This document shows positions 43,585 through 55,909 of a stretch of DNA of 64,000 bases, one piece after another. Position numbers and translations under genes: made by a program. Position 1 is the first letter of the stretch; every line of letters starts with the position of its first letter. Source of the DNA: Conchocele bisecta (taxonomy: Eukaryota; Mollusca; Bivalvia; Lucinida; Thyasiridae); the NCBI GenBank assembly GCA_029237695.1, contig CM055272.1, positions 16,852,042 through 16,916,041 on the forward strand, in the 5' to 3' direction. The notes below the pieces were generated by a model that did no database searches, was not told where the DNA came from, and was given only the letters and a program-made list of their open reading frames with translations.

Positions 43585-43660
43585 GAAGTATATGTTGTTA
43601 CCATTCATTTGAACCGTCTCGACGAGACGGTTCAAATGAGTGGTAACAACATATACCTAT
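43585..43660. repeat. Palindrome (TATGTTGTTACCA arms)
   Basis: GTATATGTTGTTACCATTCA and complement meet at ACCGTCTCGACGAGACGGT. Related palindrome at 13849-13918 and a remnant at 47497-47535. Confidence 0.78.
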
Positions 43661-43750
43661 ATGGAGTAATAAACACTTTATTGATATTTTATTTTAAATA
43701 AAATCATTGTGTCATTTGGCTTAAGTGGGTTAATAGACTTCAGTATATAT

Positions 43751-45240
43751 GGATAGATAGATAGATAGATAGATATTCTTTATTTATAGAGGGTGACTCG
43801 GTTGGTCGGAACCAATATTCCCCGAGGCCCTCTTAAGAAGTGCATATACACACATAAATATACAATACATATTACAATTATTACATGATGTATGCATAAG
43901 TGAATTTAACATGAATAAATAATAATGATGAGCCATGACGAAAAGTGGTACCTGTGTCCCGACAGTCCCATATCAGACTGCGCATCGACTCGGCTTGAAC
44001 TGGGTCTAACACGTTTATTTCTCAGTGATAGTTTCAGTTTTTGCTATAAGACGCTAAATTTGTTCGCGCCTGATATAGGGTTACACGGTCGCTAAGCTCC
44101 ACAAGATCAATTTTATCATGCAAATCAAACACGCGGTCATTTTAAACTATATACCATACATCGTAATTTCGTGATTAATGACGCTGGCGGGGGGCACAAT
44201 TAACAATTGTATATTAATTGATTATACCGCTACTTCATCCAGTTAAGACAATTACGGGAAAATGTATTTATCTTATGTTAATTGGAATACTATTCCAGAT
44301 CAGCGCGCCTGAGTATGAAAAGCTGTTTCTAAATAGATTACTTTTAGGTTTGGGAACTTCGTAATTCAAATCTGTTTCAGACCTTAATACCATGCTCGTA
44401 TTTTGCAAGTGATTAGTGCGCATTTCAAATAATTCACACAAATATTGGTGGGGGGGGGGGGGCATTTTATAAGTTATTTTGTACATAGCCTTCGCTTTTT
44501 GGAGAAATACGCTTTCGTCAAAGATCAAAATGTTGAGTAATTCTAATGATTTTTGCAAATCAATATGTTCGTTTCCGAGAATGATTTTACATGCTCGCCG
44601 TTGAAGTTTGGTTATTATGTACATATTTCGATTTGACGAATATATTGCAATATGTGAAATGTGGCTAAATATAGGTCTTATAGAGTAATGTTCGGTGCTC
44701 AGTAGATAAATAAGGTCTGATTTGAGATAATAGCCAGAGATATGATGAAATCTTTTTTTGAGATACAGTTAAATTGGTCATTCCACTGGAGATTTTCATC
44801 TACATGTATACCCAAAATTGTATCGCTGGTAGTGATATCAAGGCTTACATTGTCATATTTGAGGTCGATCATTTTGTCTCGCAAACATGTTCGTTTTTGT
44901 CTACTTGTTATTAACATGATTTCTGTTTTTCCTTTATTAAGCAGCATGCCGTTGGCTTCACACCATAATTCTAAACTGTCAAGTGCTTGTTGTAAACGGT
45001 GTTTTAAGTTCCCTACAGTTGATTGCATGTCATAAATTGTTGTATCATCTGCATAGAGATCGGTTCCTGTTACGTGTTGACGGAGAATAAGTGGCAAATC
45101 ATTTATAAATAAAAGAAAAAGTATCGGTCCAAGAATTGACCCCTGGGGTACCCCACATAATTGTGTGATCAACAAGATCAGAGGTTTTACGAAAGTCGAC
45201 TAAAATACATCCTACTAATTTACCCCGATTTATTGCTTTA
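43751..45240 (-). mobile_element. 5'-truncated non-LTR retrotransposon (LINE)
   Basis: The minus strand holds reverse transcriptase text (44268-45175) and ends in a (ATCT)n tail (43751-43774 as GATA on the + strand), the 3' end style of CR1/L2-like elements. The 5' end breaks off near 45240, after which sequence matching copy A (11813 on) resumes. No endonuclease domain remains. Confidence 0.85.
44268..45175 (-). pseudogene. Reverse transcriptase remnant of the LINE
   Basis: Two frames on the minus strand belong together. 44699-45175 carries GVPQGSILGPILFLLFINDL and the catalytic YADD (residues 41-44 of that frame). 44268-44624 carries LQRRACKIILG and FSYSGALIWNSIP, the C-terminal region common in CR1/Jockey-type reverse transcriptases. 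The frame breaks between 44625 and 44698, and the N-terminal half is missing, so it is dead. The 5' truncation is usual for target-primed retrotransposition. Confidence 0.88.
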
Positions 45241-45590
45241 AAAACATGTTCGAAAAGCATTGAAATTCTGTCAACGTGTCACAAACATGCAAGTACATAC
45301 ATTTGTATGTCCCGTGTTCAACCTGTGTTTTGAGAAGACACACTTGTAATCGTGTATTGGGCCATACAACAGTACATGTCCTTTGGTTATGAGATATCTC
45401 CGCGTTAGAAAAATCCATGCGCGTCGAGCATTTTATCGTCATGGAGAAATAAATCATACTGTACATTCGCCACATGTTCAATTAAAAACACTACCTTGCA
45501 AACATATGTTAAATCCAATCATGTCTGACGAAAATCTTGCGATTTTTCACGTCTAAAGAGGTTATGGAATCTTCATAGAACATCTATGCA

Positions 45591-45840
45591 TCTAAACTAA
45601 AGTTCGTAAGACTAAACTGTTCGTGATTGCAAAACTATGATTGTCTGTAAATTTCACATTAAACAATTATTGGATTTACATTTATTGAGCATAGGCTGCA
45701 TATGCAGCCTATGCTCAATAAATGTAAATCCATAAATTGAAATTTCCATAAATGTAAATCCATAAATTGAAATTTCCAGTCGATCATAAATTTGCACTTA
45801 CGAACATTTTCGTCGTACGAAGTTTAGTGAAACTGGCCCC
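45591..45840. mobile_element. Palindromic MITE, family 1, with an internal 30-bp duplication
   Basis: CTAAAGTTCGTAAGAC to GTTTAGTGAAACTGGCCCC; ATGTAAATCCATAAATTG occurs twice near 45725-45775. Confidence 0.78.
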
Positions 45841-45974
45841 AGGCGACTTGAAATAAATCCGAGATGAACACCTCAAACTAAGAAAAAGTACACTGAAAAA
45901 TATCCGCACTCCCGCGTCACATTCCGCAAACCCCGTGTCTGACAACCAGCGTACTTTATTATGGCAGTGTGATA

Positions 45975-46196
45975 TTAAAGGTACATGCCCACTCAGTAGG
46001 CACACACTGTTCTTTATATGAATTAAATAAGTGTCACTGTTCCACCAGTTCTAAAGATTACGAGTGGCCGCTATACAGGTATAATCATTTAGTAATATTT
46101 ATTTTACTGATAGTGACGCGCGTTGGTATCGGGTTATTTTCATATGCAAATGAGGCATGCAATCTTTTTAATTATTTATACTAATTAAATGCGTCA
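45975..46196. mobile_element. TTAA MITE family 7, left part
   Basis: TTAAAGGTACATGCCCACTC runs to ACTAATTAAATGCGTCAC, where a tandem array replaces the right part. Confidence 0.75.
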
Positions 46197-46810
46197 CATG
46201 TTTCGTTATTATTAAATGTTTCGTTAGTGTTATTCAATGTTGCGTTATTGTTATTCTATACTTCGTTATTGTCATTGTATGTTCGATATTCTTATTCAAT
46301 GTTTGTTATTGTTATTCAATGTTTCGTTATTGTTATTCAATGCCGGTTTAGTTATTGTTATTCAATGTTGCGTTATTGTTATTCTATACTTCGTTATTGT
46401 CATTGTATATTCGATATTCTTATTCAATGTTTCGTTATTGTTATTCAATGTTTCGTTATTGTTATTCAATGTTTAGTTATTGTTATTCAATATTTAGTTA
46501 TTGTTATTCTATACTTCGTTATGGTAATTGTATGTTCGATATTCTTATTCAATGTATCGTTATTCTTATTCAATGTATCGTTATTGTCATTGTATGTTCG
46601 TTATTCTTATTCAATGTTTCGTTATTGTTATTCAATGTTGCGTTATTATTATTCTATACGTCGTTATTGTCATTGTATGTTCGATATTCTTATTCAATGT
46701 ATCGTTATTCTTATTTCAATGCATCGTTATTCTTATTCAATGTTTCGTTATTGTTATTCTATACTTCGTTATTGTCATTGTAAAACTTGTCATTCGTATT
46801 GTATGTCATG
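46197..46810. repeat. Minisatellite of about 19-21-bp units (TTCGTTATTGTTATTCAATG)
   Basis: About 30 units of CGTTATTGTTATTCAATGTT with higher-order groups containing CGTTATTGTCATTGTATGTT and GATATTCTTATTC. All three frames are open only because the unit lacks stops in places; the protein readings are repeat artefacts. Confidence 0.92.
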
Positions 46811-47016
46811 TGATTGTATAATTAATCTTGTTATTCGTTATTCGATGTGCTATTTTTCCGTCTGTGATTGTATATATTCTGTTTTTTTTCGGAATGATGT
46901 AATGCGTTTCCCTTTGTAACAAGGCATTTCATTGGCTTGTCATAAACGAACATAGAGCGCGTGTATTCCGAATTGAGGTTACAGAAAATGCTACCACAAT
47001 AGTGTCAATAACAAGG

Positions 47017-47208
47017 AATGTCACACTTTCTCTTAGTTTACGACAGTTTTGGTAAGTACAAACATGTTCCGGAACCACTACACTGCACCAAAGGTGTACG
47101 CACAGTCGGCTAAGGCAAATCCCCTGGCACATGATGGGGAGACATAATAAATATTCGGAACATGTTTGTACTTACCAAAACTGTCGTAAACTAAGAGAAA
47201 GTGTGACT
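47017..47208. mobile_element. TIR element, copy-B-only
   Basis: TCACACTTTCTCTTAGTTTA and its complement TAAACTAAGAGAAAGTGTGA form about 55-bp ends with AACATGTTCCGGAAC-like text inside, around an 80-bp loop. Confidence 0.78.
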
Positions 47209-47689
47209 CGCAATCAAGCAGTTTGATTGGCTGAGCCTGAGCTATACATGCCATGTAAACTATGATACATAACCGCCTTACCAAGATGCCAACGTTTCTC
47301 AACATATTGGCAATCAAGCAGTTTGATTGGGTAAGCCTGAGTTGTAGCACAGCTCAGGCTCGGCCAATCAAGTTGCTTGATTTCAAGCACAGTATTCAAG
47401 TATTTTTTTTTAATAAAACACATTGACAATACAGGGGGCGTCTGAACAGGTCCGGCATCAATAATTTTAACATATTTAATTCATGTATACAAAAATACGG
47501 CGAGACTGTTCAACTGAGTGGTAACAACATACACTTTGCGTGGGAAGGGGGGGGGGGGGGGGGGTGGGGGGGGGAGGGGGAAGGGGGGGGGGGGGGGGGC
47601 GGGGGCGGGGTCGCCAGTAGATTCGCCGGACCAATCTTATGATGTTTCCGGCGCCCCTGCACTATTGTTAAGATTAGCACAGGCGGTAC
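47209..47689. mobile_element. Fold-back element family 8, with G-rich tract
   Basis: CTCGCAATCAAGCAGTTTGA to AAGATTAGCACAGGCGG. It holds a G-rich tract at 47546-47604 where copy A has only GTAGGGGGGCCGGG. It ends 34 bp before the last exon of tetraspanin B. Confidence 0.65.
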
Positions 47690-47723
47690 TGTATGATTTG
47701 TATATTCCCTTTATATATCGCAG

Positions 47724-47795
47724 GTGATTGCCATCGTCTTCAGTTGTCTGTTGTGTTGCGCCGAAAATAGAAAGAACAAAGGATTGATGGTATAG
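47724..47795 (+). CDS. Tetraspanin copy B, last exon
   Basis: The frame reads VIAIVFSCLLCCAENRKNKG then LMV and TAG, behind the same acceptor as copy A. The TM4 end and membrane-proximal CC are identical at the base level to copy A up to codon 17; all differences lie in the last seven codons and all change residues. A fold-back element ends 34 bp upstream. A G-rich tract of about 60 bases lies 120 bp upstream. Confidence 0.92.
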   Translation: MIAIVFSCLLCCAENRKNKGLMV

Positions 47796-49538
47796 GGGTA
47801 ACGGTGATGCATATTTATTACTGTTATAGTGTGGACGAACAGCGAACAAGCTGGGACAATTGATGTAGGCGTTCATATAGTTGTTGTGCTACACGTTAAT
47901 TATATCTACTTTTTGAAAAAGAAATGTGTGTATTGTTTTCATCTAGGGTGTCCGTCCGTCCGTCCGTCCGCCCGTAAGAAGTAAAACCGTTTCATCATAC
48001 TAGTTAGGGACGTGGAACTTTGTGTGTGGCTTCTTTATGGTGTGTAGATGCACTAACATGGATTATTTCCCCCTTTTCGACTTAGGAATCACGGGACTGT
48101 TGAAAATAGCCAAAATTTACTGCTTTTTTGAGGGCGGCGGGTGACTTATAAAAATCACCGCCTGTCAAAATCAGCTAAGGAGGCTCTTGCGACACATATT
48201 GGAAACTACTCGCAAATGAAGTACGAATCGCGCGCCTAATAACAATTTATTTTTTTGCAAAGTTACCACACCCACCTATTTTTGGCCAGAAATTTCAACA
48301 CGACTGAATTTGTTGAATTGTTTTCATGAAAATATGAGGCACGGAGACTTTGTTATGACTTGTTCTATGACTTGTAACACACAACACCATTTCCTGAAAA
48401 TGATTCCAAAGCGGAGTTATAACCACCTCAAATTTTCGCTACAAATGGCTGAAAAATACCTTAAATTCTGACGCGAAACCGTACCGGCGAGACAGCATAG
48501 CAGGCGCCATTTTCCAAGATGTCAAAATAAACCGGAGCTAACATTCAGTTTCGTAGAATTATGAAATACTCTTAATGAAGCCTCCCAAAGTCAAGAAATG
48601 TTCATAAACCTATTGTTCTGGACACACTCGTGTAACTTGCAGGGTCGGTAGTAAAGTGTATGACCCCCTTTTTAAAGCTAGCCGCGCACTGTCCCGTGAG
48701 ACCTTAGACTTTCCCAGTTTTGTCTTGTAAGAAGTATAACTGTTTAACTGTAATAGCTAGGGACTTGATACGTGGTGTGTGCCTTCCTTACGTGTGCAGT
48801 GAATTTCGATTTTTGATTCTAACCACGGTCATGGATTATATCCCCCTTTTTGTATATAACGTAATGCATTTAAATTTAGGAGCTTCTTATTAATAATAAA
48901 AGGTCACCCTTCCAAAATGGTTTATTTGATGTATTTCCGTTACATATTGATTTTATTGCTGAAAAATATTTTCATATGAGAAATCGGGCCGAAATGGAAG
49001 TTGTCGAAAACGAAACATTTTGAAAATTGACAAAGAAACATGTCTATGTAGCTGGTAAATGATCCAGCTAAGAAAACAAATGAAGAGGTTAGTGGAAAAA
49101 GGGGGCTAAGTGTCTTATGAAATTGGAAGGAACAGTCGGAATATGGGTCCCTTTTTCCACTGACCACTTTATTTTTTTGTTAGCTGGATCATTCCCGGCT
49201 ATCTATACATATTTTTGTGTCAATTTCCAAATGTTTCGTTTGGTCTTAGACACCATATACAAATTTGAAACTAATTCTAATCTTTAAGGGGTACTAAATA
49301 TTATAATTATTAAAAGCAAATATATATTTAGCCCCCATTCCCCATGTTAAAATCCAATTGAAATTATTTTTGAAATAGTTTGTTATATATCCTTTCTGGG
49401 GAGGTGACTTTTTAATATTCACAACAAATCTATTTAATAGGTTTGAATATGCATGTATTTTGTGATTTATTGAGATTCATGTGGGTAAGAACCAAAAATA
49501 GCATGTCCATACGCAATGAATGTATATGGAACCGTCCA
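47796..49538 (+). other. 3' flank of tetraspanin B, no gene seen
   Basis: It is collinear with 14126-15021, plus a B-only segment at about 48130-48600 and an inverted repeat at 48990-49260 (AACGAAACATTTTGAAAATTG against CAAATGTTTCGTTTGG). Confidence 0.5.
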
Positions 49539-49771
49539 GGGGCCCGTTTCACTAAACGTCTTACGACTAAAATGTTCTTACGTGCAAACTTATGTAAATT
49601 TCACATTAATAATGTTTTCTTGTGAACAATTATTGGATTTACATTTATTTAGCATATGCTGCATATGCAGCATATGCTCAATAAATGTAAATCCATCAAT
49701 TGAAATTTCCAAACGATTCCAAATTTGCACTTACGAACATTTTGGTCGTACGAAGTTTAGTGAAACAGGCC
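49539..49771. mobile_element. Palindromic MITE, family 1
   Basis: Counterpart of 15022-15262. Confidence 0.84.
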
Positions 49772-49805
49772 GCTGGTGCCAATGCTAAACTATTTTTCAT
49801 CAGCA

Positions 49806-50372
49806 GCATTATTAGCAGATACTAAGTCCTAATTAGGATATACGAAGTCCTAATTAGTAGATAGTAACTCCTAATTAGGACTTACTATCTTCTAATTAGG
49901 ATTGAATATATCATAATTAGGACGTATTATCTCCTAATTAGCACTTATTATCTCATAATTAGGATTGACTATCTCCTAATTAGGACTTAATATATCGTAA
50001 TTAGGACTTACTATCTGTATCAATGCTAACACATGTTTTATCTCATACTTAGGAGAAACTAAGTCCTAATTAGGAGATACTAAGTCCTAATTAGGATGTG
50101 TTCCTTAGCCATATTGTAAAACTGATATTCTCCAGGAGAAGAATTCACATAAGTGTAAAGCTTGTTTTCTAATCCTGTTCTCAATTGTATGTATATATAT
50201 CTCACTTGCCATAACTTGAAATAAATATTGTTTAAGCTAAGTCCTAATTATGTGGTTAGTTAGTCCTAATTAGGAGATACTAACTACTAATTAAGAGATA
50301 CTATCTCCTGATTAGGAGTTAATATCTCCTAATTAGGACTTATTATATACTAATTAGGAGATACATTTTAGC
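49806..50372. repeat. Array of short palindromic TCCTAATTAGGA units
   Basis: Counterpart of 15301-15800, with more units at the right side. Confidence 0.84.
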
Positions 50373-50431
50373 ATTGGCACCAGGACGCTTTCATAAATGT
50401 ATGAGGCATATGAATATGTGTGTATCTCATT

Positions 50432-50672
50432 ATGTGGTTATGACGAGAGGAACTGGGCTTATAGGATTTGCGACCAGTGTAGCTCCTGGTCAAATATCAC
50501 ACCATGTAGCTTGCTAACGATCTATATCCATTGTTAGAAGCATACTGGGTATTTCATTGATGGAATGCCGACCAGTGCAGATCCAGATCAGACTGTGCGT
50601 ATGCACAGGCTGATCTGGATCTACGCTGGTCGCAAAACCAATAAACCCTATTTCTCCAGCCAGGACCACATA
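50432..50672. mobile_element. Short TIR element family 9
   Basis: TGTGGTTATGACGAGAGG to CTCCAGCCAGGACCACATA. The core GATCCAGATCAGACTGTGC and its complement form a hairpin missing in 19848-20049. Confidence 0.7.
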
Positions 50673-50908
50673 TACATGTACGTGTATTGTGAAGCTGCTG
50701 TATACGTGGTTATTAAACTTGCTGAATAAAACTTGCATAAACTACCAACCGTCGAGTAGTTACGTACGGATACATGGAGGGGACATGTGATTTGTTAACT
50801 TTATAAATAAACAGTGACGAGATACGTTGGGCGTGTTTTTTTCTTTATTACTGACAAAAAACAAAATTGTAAACAAAAAAAGTATGCGTGACTGCGAGAT
50901 ACATGTAA

Positions 50909-51260
50909 ATAATTCCAGCACAAAAATATTTACACAATTCCCTAACATTTGATTGGTCCGTAGCAAGTCTCTGTCCAAAATTTATATCCCAGTAAACTCC
51001 ATGCCGAACTACTTTCCGTAACCGTCAGGCGCAGTTAAAATAATTCTTAAGAAAACGGAAAATAAACACATTTTCTCGATGAATTTATTTAAAATGCTGG
51101 AATTATAAGGAATGAATGGCCTTTTGTGGAATTTATCGGGGATATAAACTTGGAAAAGTCGCGGGAATACTGGACGAGGCGTTTCGGCCTTCGTCCAGTA
51201 TTCTCGCGACTTTTTCAAGTTTATACCCCGATAAATTCCACAAAAAGGCCATTCATTCCT
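50909..51260. mobile_element. MITE family 6, copy-B-only
   Basis: AATTCCAGCACAAAAATATT to AAGGCCATTCATTCC. The matching site in copy A (near 20275) reads ACATGTACATGTAATTG with no insert. Confidence 0.82.
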
Positions 51261-51489
51261 ACATGTATATTGTTTCCATTTGATATGAGATTTATGAAAC
51301 TCGTCAGAAAGTTTATGCATAAATTGTACGTGACACGTTTCATAAATATCATATGAAATATTAACGAGTTTGAGATCCTCTACATTGGAATCGATTGATG
51401 GTATTTATGTTATCAAAATGCGAGTAACTGTGCCTGCAGTAAAGTTGCAATCGGTGTTAGTTGTCTCCCTTTGATGCTAACTGGCGTAC

Positions 51490-52860
51490 TTAAAGTTGGG
51501 ATCCCATATCCCAGGTTGGAATATGGTGAGACATATTTTCTTTCGTCCATTCTTTATATATGACATATTTCGGGCGTGTTAATTACATGTAGCAGTATTA
51601 TATTTTATTGTTATCAAACGCGAATGTACACTCTTGGTCAGAGGCGACAACCGTGTTTTTATTCAAGCCCCTGTGGGTTGAATTTAGGTTTGTTTAATGG
51701 ATTTTCCAGGTCTCGCAGGATCGCGTAGTGATTTTTTAGCAGCCAACGCACGTTCATAATTTTACCTACGCCATGTTAAAGAATGCGAATGTGAACGGTG
51801 CATTATGAACGTTTCACTCATATTTTTCGCAGCTACATTTTTTTCGCTACAGTTATATAATTTCTCAAAAAACTTTCTTATTTATCAAATATTAACTGTC
51901 GTGTTGCATAATAATATCTTTTCGCGGGTTATGCTGACCGATACACATACGTCGCTATATACGCCATGAAAAATAGTTCTGATATGAGCTAACATAATTT
52001 GTATTGTGTCGTGTAATACATGTGTTGTTATTTTTTCTGCACGACATTTATATTAGAAAATGTTTATCTGATATATAATATAAACTGGCATGTATTCATT
52101 TGAAGAATTTTTTTTTTCACGCGCAATGATACAACCGCATGTCTCCGTATAGTATTTTCCGACCGCCATTTTATGCCGACCCATTCCATAAACACAAAGA
52201 ATATGTAAGATTTGTATCGGTTCTATTGTGATAATATATCCACATTTATTGTTATATTATAAATAAGTTATCTCATCTTCTATTGCACAATATTTTTTTA
52301 ATAATCAGCGTGGTGGAAGCTATTTTATTTAATTCATACCAAGAAAACATTATCTGGTAGCCTGCCTGGAATCGAAACTGAAAGTATGATATAAATAGAA
52401 CACAGCTACTGAGTTCATTCTACAGGATACATCGCGAGTTTGATTGGGAACTACAATCGCGGTGCATATCGTAACAAGAAATTTGTGGCACAGATATTAT
52501 ACTACACAGACTAGTGTAAAAGTGAAACTGTTCAGTGAAATCAAAGGAAATAGGCAAGGGGGAATCCCATATACAACACGCAGAGTGATTTCCCCTAGAC
52601 GACTCTTCCAGAGAAATCACTCTGCGTGTTGTTGTTTTTTGTTCTGTCGTGTTTAGTGAATGGATTCTCGCTGTCTACCTTATTCATATACTACTATAAA
52701 CATATACGTACATTAATAAAATTGTCTGGCACCTGTGGTTAAACATGGTCACATATTATTTAAATAATTAACAATTCATTTCCATGGTTTGCGTGAATAT
52801 TGTCCAATTATTGATATTATTTACTCTTTTTTTTCCACTGCAGATCTGGTTTCAGAGAAG
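51490..52860. other. Low-repeat AT-rich stretch, no supported gene
   Basis: It has no partner in copy A. TATAAATA at 52390-52397 is followed by a 70-codon frame (52444) with no known domain. A hairpin lies at 52570-52635 (AACACGCAGAGTGATTTC and complement). Confidence 0.4.
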
Positions 52861-52867
52861 AACTAAC

Positions 52868-52903
52868 TCCCCCCCCCCCAACCACCCCACCCCCCCCCCC
52901 CCA
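52868..52903. repeat. Poly-C rich tract
   Basis: Runs of C broken by AA and A. Confidence 0.85.
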
Positions 52904-52939
52904 ACATTCCTGTGCATTCAACAAGACTGCATGGGAGGT

Positions 52940-54060
52940 ACATGTAGGAGGGAGTAGCGAAGGGTAATTTAACGATTGGTGTTCATCCTTATGGAGTGCC
53001 AACGTACATAGTTGGCCATCATGTACTAACTTTGGCCCCCTGGTACTTGAGAGCTAAATCCTGTTATGCCCCATTAAGAAAGTAATAGCATTAAAAGCTA
53101 ATCATATTGCTTTTGGGGTGTGAGCTAAGACTTAAGTGATTCTGGTGCAGCATGGATCTGGCACCAGGCAGGAGATTCTAATTTCAGGGCTGAATATATA
53201 TAGTTTATGTGAATATTGAGCTGTGATTTTGGGAATTTCCCTCATTTTATACAGGTTGAATACAGGATAGTCCATCCTGTTGGCCCGGCCTTACATGACC
53301 CTGGCTGTTGATAGGCCGTTAAACACCAATAATCAATCAATCAATCAATCCACAGCACTCTAATTTCAGGGCAGAATATATAGTTTATGTAAATATTGAG
53401 CTCTGATTTTGGGAATTTCCCTTACTTTTTTTACAGGTTGAATTCAGGACACTCCATCCTGTTGGCCCGGCCTTACATGACCCTGGCTGTTGATAGGCCG
53501 TTAAACACCAATAATCAATCCATCATCCTTAATGGAATGCTGACTTACATGGTTTGGCCCTCATGTACCAACCATTTCAGCCCCCCTGGTACTTGCGAGC
53601 TAATATGCGCAACATGTTACAACAGGATAGATACTCCAACACCTAAAATGACTATTTACACTATTATATAAACCATATTTGAATATATGCCTTTGTTACC
53701 AGCAATAAACATTTGTTCTCATTTTTGAGGGGGAGGTAGGAGGGAGTAGCGAAGGGTAATTTAGCGATCGGTATTCATCTTGTCGGAATGCCCACTTACA
53801 TGGTTTGGCCCTCATGTACCAACCATTTCGGCCCCCTGGTACTTGAGAGTTAAATCCTGTTATGCCCCATTAAGAATTTCTGTATCTGCAAGGATTATGT
53901 TCCTATCCTCAGGAGTATGCTTTCTCATCGGCGAGCATTGCATTTGCCAAAATGGTACAAGAGGGCCGAACCATGTAGGTCGACCATATGGTAAGGATGT
54001 CCTACTCAGCAGAAGGCTAGATTGATTGATTGGATCCCTTCTATGACCCAATCAAAATGA
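52940..54060. repeat. Repeated retroposon-like blocks with CAAT-type tails
   Basis: TGACCCTGGCTGTTGATAGG then CCGTTAAACACC and (AATC)n occur at 53290-53351 and 53470-53525, the tail style of mollusc retroposons. The block CCCCCTGGTACTTGAGAG recurs at 53036, 53584 and 53832. No intact frame. Confidence 0.6.
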
Positions 54061-54179
54061 ATGCAAACCAATTTTTAGCATATTGCTTATCCACACACAC
54101 ACGTACTGCGCAGAATTTCTGGACTTTCAGTCCTTTGATTTTAAAAGGTTAACAGAGACAACTATTCGTGTCTTTATTT

Positions 54180-54560
54180 ACGTGTTAATTAGCAGTATTA
54201 TATTGTATTGTTATCAAACGTGAATGTACACTCTTGGTCAGGGGCGACAACCGTGTTTTCTTAAAAGGTTAACAGAGACAAATATTAGTGTATGTATTTA
54301 TTTGTGGTGGGAAATGATCATACTTCAGAATGTGTCGATAAAAGTATTAATTCCGGTGACGCATTTAATTGCTAAAATAATTTAAAAATGTTCAGCCTCA
54401 TTTACATATCAAAATAGCCTGATACACGCGCGCCTCTATCAGTAAATTTAAACTCATTATATCAGTGTAGCTGGCACTCGTATTTTTTTAAAACTGGTGG
54501 AATAGGTACACAATTATGCACTTATTTAATTCATACCAAGACAAAATGTGCTTAATCGAC
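54180..54560. mobile_element. Diverged relative of TTAA family 7
   Basis: Same interior text as 20440-20955; its first 60 bases are also repeated at about 51590-51660. Confidence 0.5.
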
Positions 54561-54840
54561 GGGACACCAACTTTAATATTTCAATATGGTGATACATTTC
54601 TGCCTACTAATTAAACATTGTCTCCTACATCCCCAGTTGTAAAATTGTGAAAAGTGGCATATAGGTCCATATGGCCGGAATACAGGCTAGTGTGATTAAG
54701 TAATTATAAAAATTAATTAGTAATCAGCTATTGAAAAAGCATGTGTATAAAACTGAAAAATAACTAGCGTTACAAACATGTTTTTTCTTACCAATCCCCG
54801 ATTTTTTCCCAGGCGACGTATAGGTACCATTGGGATCAGT

Positions 54841-55045
54841 CGCCTATTTCACCAACATTGCAATGTATACTTTTCTAGCAATGTATACTTTGAGGGAGTA
54901 ATAATTTATTTTTCCTGAAATGCATTATTTCCTATAGAACTAACAACTGCATATAGTTGATGATTAAAAGTATGCAGAATTATTATACTGAATGTATTAC
55001 TTTGCTAGATAAGTATACTTTGCAATTTTGATGAAATCGGCTACA
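54841..55045. mobile_element. MITE family 10 with internal deletion
   Basis: GCCTATTTCACCAACATTGC to TTTTGATGAAATCGGCTAC without the CACAGCC centre. It looks like a deletion that fused the outer halves of the two copies at 21228-21938. Confidence 0.7.
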
Positions 55046-55220
55046 GATATGCGCACAACGTGATGAAACAGATACATCAAAAGCTAACCATGTATGATCC
55101 TTTCTCAACAAACTATAATGTTATGTCAATAAATGATATTACTGGTACGTGTATAGCGAAACTGTCAATTTTGCACAACCAAATTACCTCCCCTGTTTAT
55201 CTGAGACACAGTCACTTTAA

Positions 55221-55627
55221 CCACTGTCTGTTTCACGAAAACTGTTATGTCTTATATAAACAATGCAAACACAATATTCTTTTTGATAATATTCACTTTC
55301 ATCAACATTTAGGAATGAGCCTTCTTTTATTTTGTGAAATGTGGTTCACTATTGATTTTATTGCGGAAAAAAATGTCCGTATGTTAAATCCCCATAGACA
55401 TGGGGACATAGAAATAGTGGACCGATTTTAACAATTTAACTTTTGTTTTCTTATTTAGATCATGTCCCAGCTATCTAGCCAGCTATCAGCTATGTTTTAG
55501 TTTTTTTCGACTCCTCCTGCACCCTTTGCAGCTCTTTTCTCCCATGTTAAATTTCCATAGAAAAAATCATTTTTCGTAATAAAATCAATATTTGACAAAA
55601 TTTCGCAAATTGAAACAGACAGTAATG
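55221..55627. mobile_element. TIR element family 3 short form
   Basis: CTGTCTGTTTCACGAAAACT to AATTGAAACAGACAGTAATG; counterpart of 22238-22697. A 123-codon frame across its left part is chance. Confidence 0.72.
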
Positions 55628-55691
55628 ACGAAACTGGAAACTTATTTCCATAGGTGGTATAATTACAACTTCACATGTAGACAGCGTCATA

Positions 55692-55909
55692 TGTGGCTGT
55701 GACTGGAGAAATGGGGCTTATGGGTTTTGCGACCAGTGTAGATCCAGATCAGCCTGTGCATCCGCTATTTCATCAATGAACCGCATGTTATGCTTCTAAC
55801 AGGCACTATAGATCGCTATCAAGCTACATGAGTACGCTATGAAATCAGGAACTACACGTACACTGGTCAGAAAACCCATAGGCTCCATTTCGTCATACAC
55901 AGTCACATA
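55692..55909. mobile_element. Short TIR element family 9, copy-B-only
   Basis: TGTGGCTGTGACTGGAGAAA to TACACAGTCACATA. Confidence 0.72.

Noticed and set aside
46227..46919. 230-codon frame on the + strand
   Set aside because: It follows the 20-bp tandem array, and the other two frames are open too; no non-repeat domain.
55060..55431. 123-codon frame
   Set aside because: It crosses from one MITE edge into another and is not open in copy A at the matching place.
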